Shown piece after piece: positions 63,200 to 64,000 of a DNA stretch of 64,000 nucleotides. The DNA is from Muribaculaceae bacterium (GTDB taxonomy: Bacteria; Bacteroidota; Bacteroidia; Bacteroidales; Muribaculaceae): the NCBI GenBank assembly GCA_017477555.1, contig JAFUVK010000019.1:1-64000 (forward strand), written 5' to 3'. The notes under the pieces were generated by a model. The model had not been told where the DNA came from and did no database searches. It saw only the letters and a program-made list of their open reading frames with translations. The first letter of the stretch is position 1. Each line of letters begins with the position of its first letter. The translations under genes were made by a program, and so were the position numbers.

Positions 63200-64000
63200 C
63201 TATCGGCGCACCACATCGTGGATGGCGCGGCCCATATAGTCGGCGATGTCGCTGGCCATCACTCCATAGGCATCATGCTCATGCGCGGCCAGGTCACCTG
63301 CCAGGCCGTGCAGATAGATGCCCAGCGCCACAGCCAGGTCGGGCGCATAACCCTGGGCGATGAGTGCGGCAATCACGCCGGTGAGCACATCGCCGCTGCC
63401 CGCAGTGGCCATGCCGGCGTTGCCGCTGCTGTTGATATACACCTTGCCGTCGGGGCGCACCGTCATCGTATGGTGACCCTTGAGGACGATGGTGATTTCG
63501 TAGAGTCGCGACACCTCGATGGCCTTGCGCAGGCGCTCTTCGTCGGTGCGGTGCTCGCCGAAGAGGCGGTCGAATTCGCTGGCGTGCGGCGTGAGCACCG
63601 AACCCTTGGGTATGCTGCGCAGCAGCATGGGCCGGCGAGCAATGCAGTTGAGCGCGTCGGCATCGAGCAGGCACGGTCGCCTGAAGCTCTTGAGGAAGGC
63701 GTCGACGGCCTCGACCGTTTCGTCGCTGGTGCCGATGCCGGGACCTAGAGCCACCACGCTGTACTGGTGGTGCAGGTCAATCGATGTGGTCACTATCTCG
63801 TGGGCATCGGGCTCGAAAATCACCTCCGGAACAGCCGTCTGCAGCGGTACGAAGCCGCAGCGTGGAGCATGCACTGTCACAAGTCCGGCACCGGCGCGCA
63901 TCGCCGCGCGCGAGGCCAGGATGGCTGCACCCATCATGCCATAGCTGCCTGCAATGAGCAGGATGGTGCCGTAGTCATACTTGTTGGTAAACGGGTCGCG
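63200..64000 (-). CDS. nnrD: ADP/ATP-dependent NAD(P)H-hydrate dehydratase, C-terminal part (cut by window end)
   Basis: 267 codons visible; the frame stays open to the window edge (NKYDYGTILLIAGSYGMMGA), so the start lies beyond. Ribokinase-like fold: ALGPGIGTSDET, LDADALNCIA, LTPHASEFDRL, IVLKGHHTMT and the phosphate-binding NAGMATAGSGDVLTGVIAAL. Repairs hydrated NAD(P)H. In many Bacteroidales it is the second half of a bifunctional protein with the NnrE epimerase; the missing part probably holds that domain. Confidence 0.93.
   Translation of the reverse strand, partial: RDPFTNKYDYGTILLIAGSYGMMGAAILASRAAMRAGAGLVTVHAPRCGFVPLQTAVPEVIFEPDAHEIVTTSIDLHHQYSVVALGPGIGTSDETVEAVDAFLKSFRRPCLLDADALNCIARRPMLLRSIPKGSVLTPHASEFDRLFGEHRTDEERLRKAIEVSRLYEITIVLKGHHTMTVRPDGKVYINSSGNAGMATAGSGDVLTGVIAALIAQGYAPDLAVALGIYLHGLAGDLAAHEHDAYGVMASDIADYMGRAIHDVVRR

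Overview
The window looks like chromosomal DNA of a gut- or rumen-type Bacteroidales (Muribaculaceae/Prevotellaceae-like is my best guess; no rRNA is present to fix the genus). Grounds: promoters of the Bacteroidetes form TTTG-N19..21-TAnnTTTG before many genes, a long Bacteroides-type signal peptidase I, BspA-like LRR proteins, type-I dockerin-like C-termini, a SusB-type GH97, DKNYY and DUF2207 proteins, and DUF4143/DUF234 ATPases. Coding DNA is fairly GC-rich; a few genes (13.1-14.7 kb, 24-30 kb, 56.9-59.4 kb) are clearly more AT-rich.

Layout. 0-9 kb: a candidate small RNA, a composite repeat, lepB-WbqC, an AAA ATPase/nuclease gene bracketed by direct repeats, pdxB, and a lemA-DUF2207-DUF2207 operon. 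9-17.3 kb: three large secreted proteins (FN3-type with dockerin, LRR, M6 protease with dockerin). 17.4-23 kb: TPR-AraC regulator, MATE exporter, BASS transporter, glutaminase. 23-30.2 kb: secreted protein, YhcG-type nuclease, a three-gene unknown operon, a second ATPase/nuclease. 30.4-38.4 kb: lipoprotein-TPR regulator, aminotransferase, endonuclease lipoprotein, methyltransferase, aroQ, EamA exporter, tRNA-Ser. 38.8-45.5 kb: plug-like secreted protein, pgeF and a third ATPase/nuclease in one operon, then a LytTR/propeller-kinase two-component pair. 45.8-53.8 kb: BspA-dockerin protein, Cys/His/Lys-rich secreted protein, CE1 esterase, GH97, DKNYY lipoprotein. 54.2-64 kb: ABC exporter, an orphan AT-rich gene, an LRR-Big2-dockerin-SUMF1 fusion, then housekeeping genes (SpoU methyltransferase, GNAT, pepD, DUF1294, nnrD truncated by the window end).

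The strongest unexplained structure is upstream of the three AAA-ATPase/PD-(D/E)XK genes. Each carries its own iterated motif array: direct repeats exactly 33 bp apart before the two DUF4143-type genes, and an alternating-orientation motif with an exact 53-bp period (seven copies) before the DUF234-type gene. In the 53-bp array two motif copies coincide with the -7 and -33 promoter boxes. Two further arrays of similar design lie without any ATPase beside them (about 49.24-49.29 kb and 54.18-54.25 kb). I read these as operator or self-recognition iterons of selfish or defensive NTPase-nuclease modules, which is inference.

Other points: an intergenic repeat whose core is inverted between its two copies and which supplies the last codons of WbqC; a repeat that has entered pdxB in frame; a 243-bp MITE-like element with perfect 12-bp terminal inverted repeats; a short promoter-terminator RNA at the left end; and a secreted lysine/cysteine/histidine repeat protein with a palindrome in its leader.
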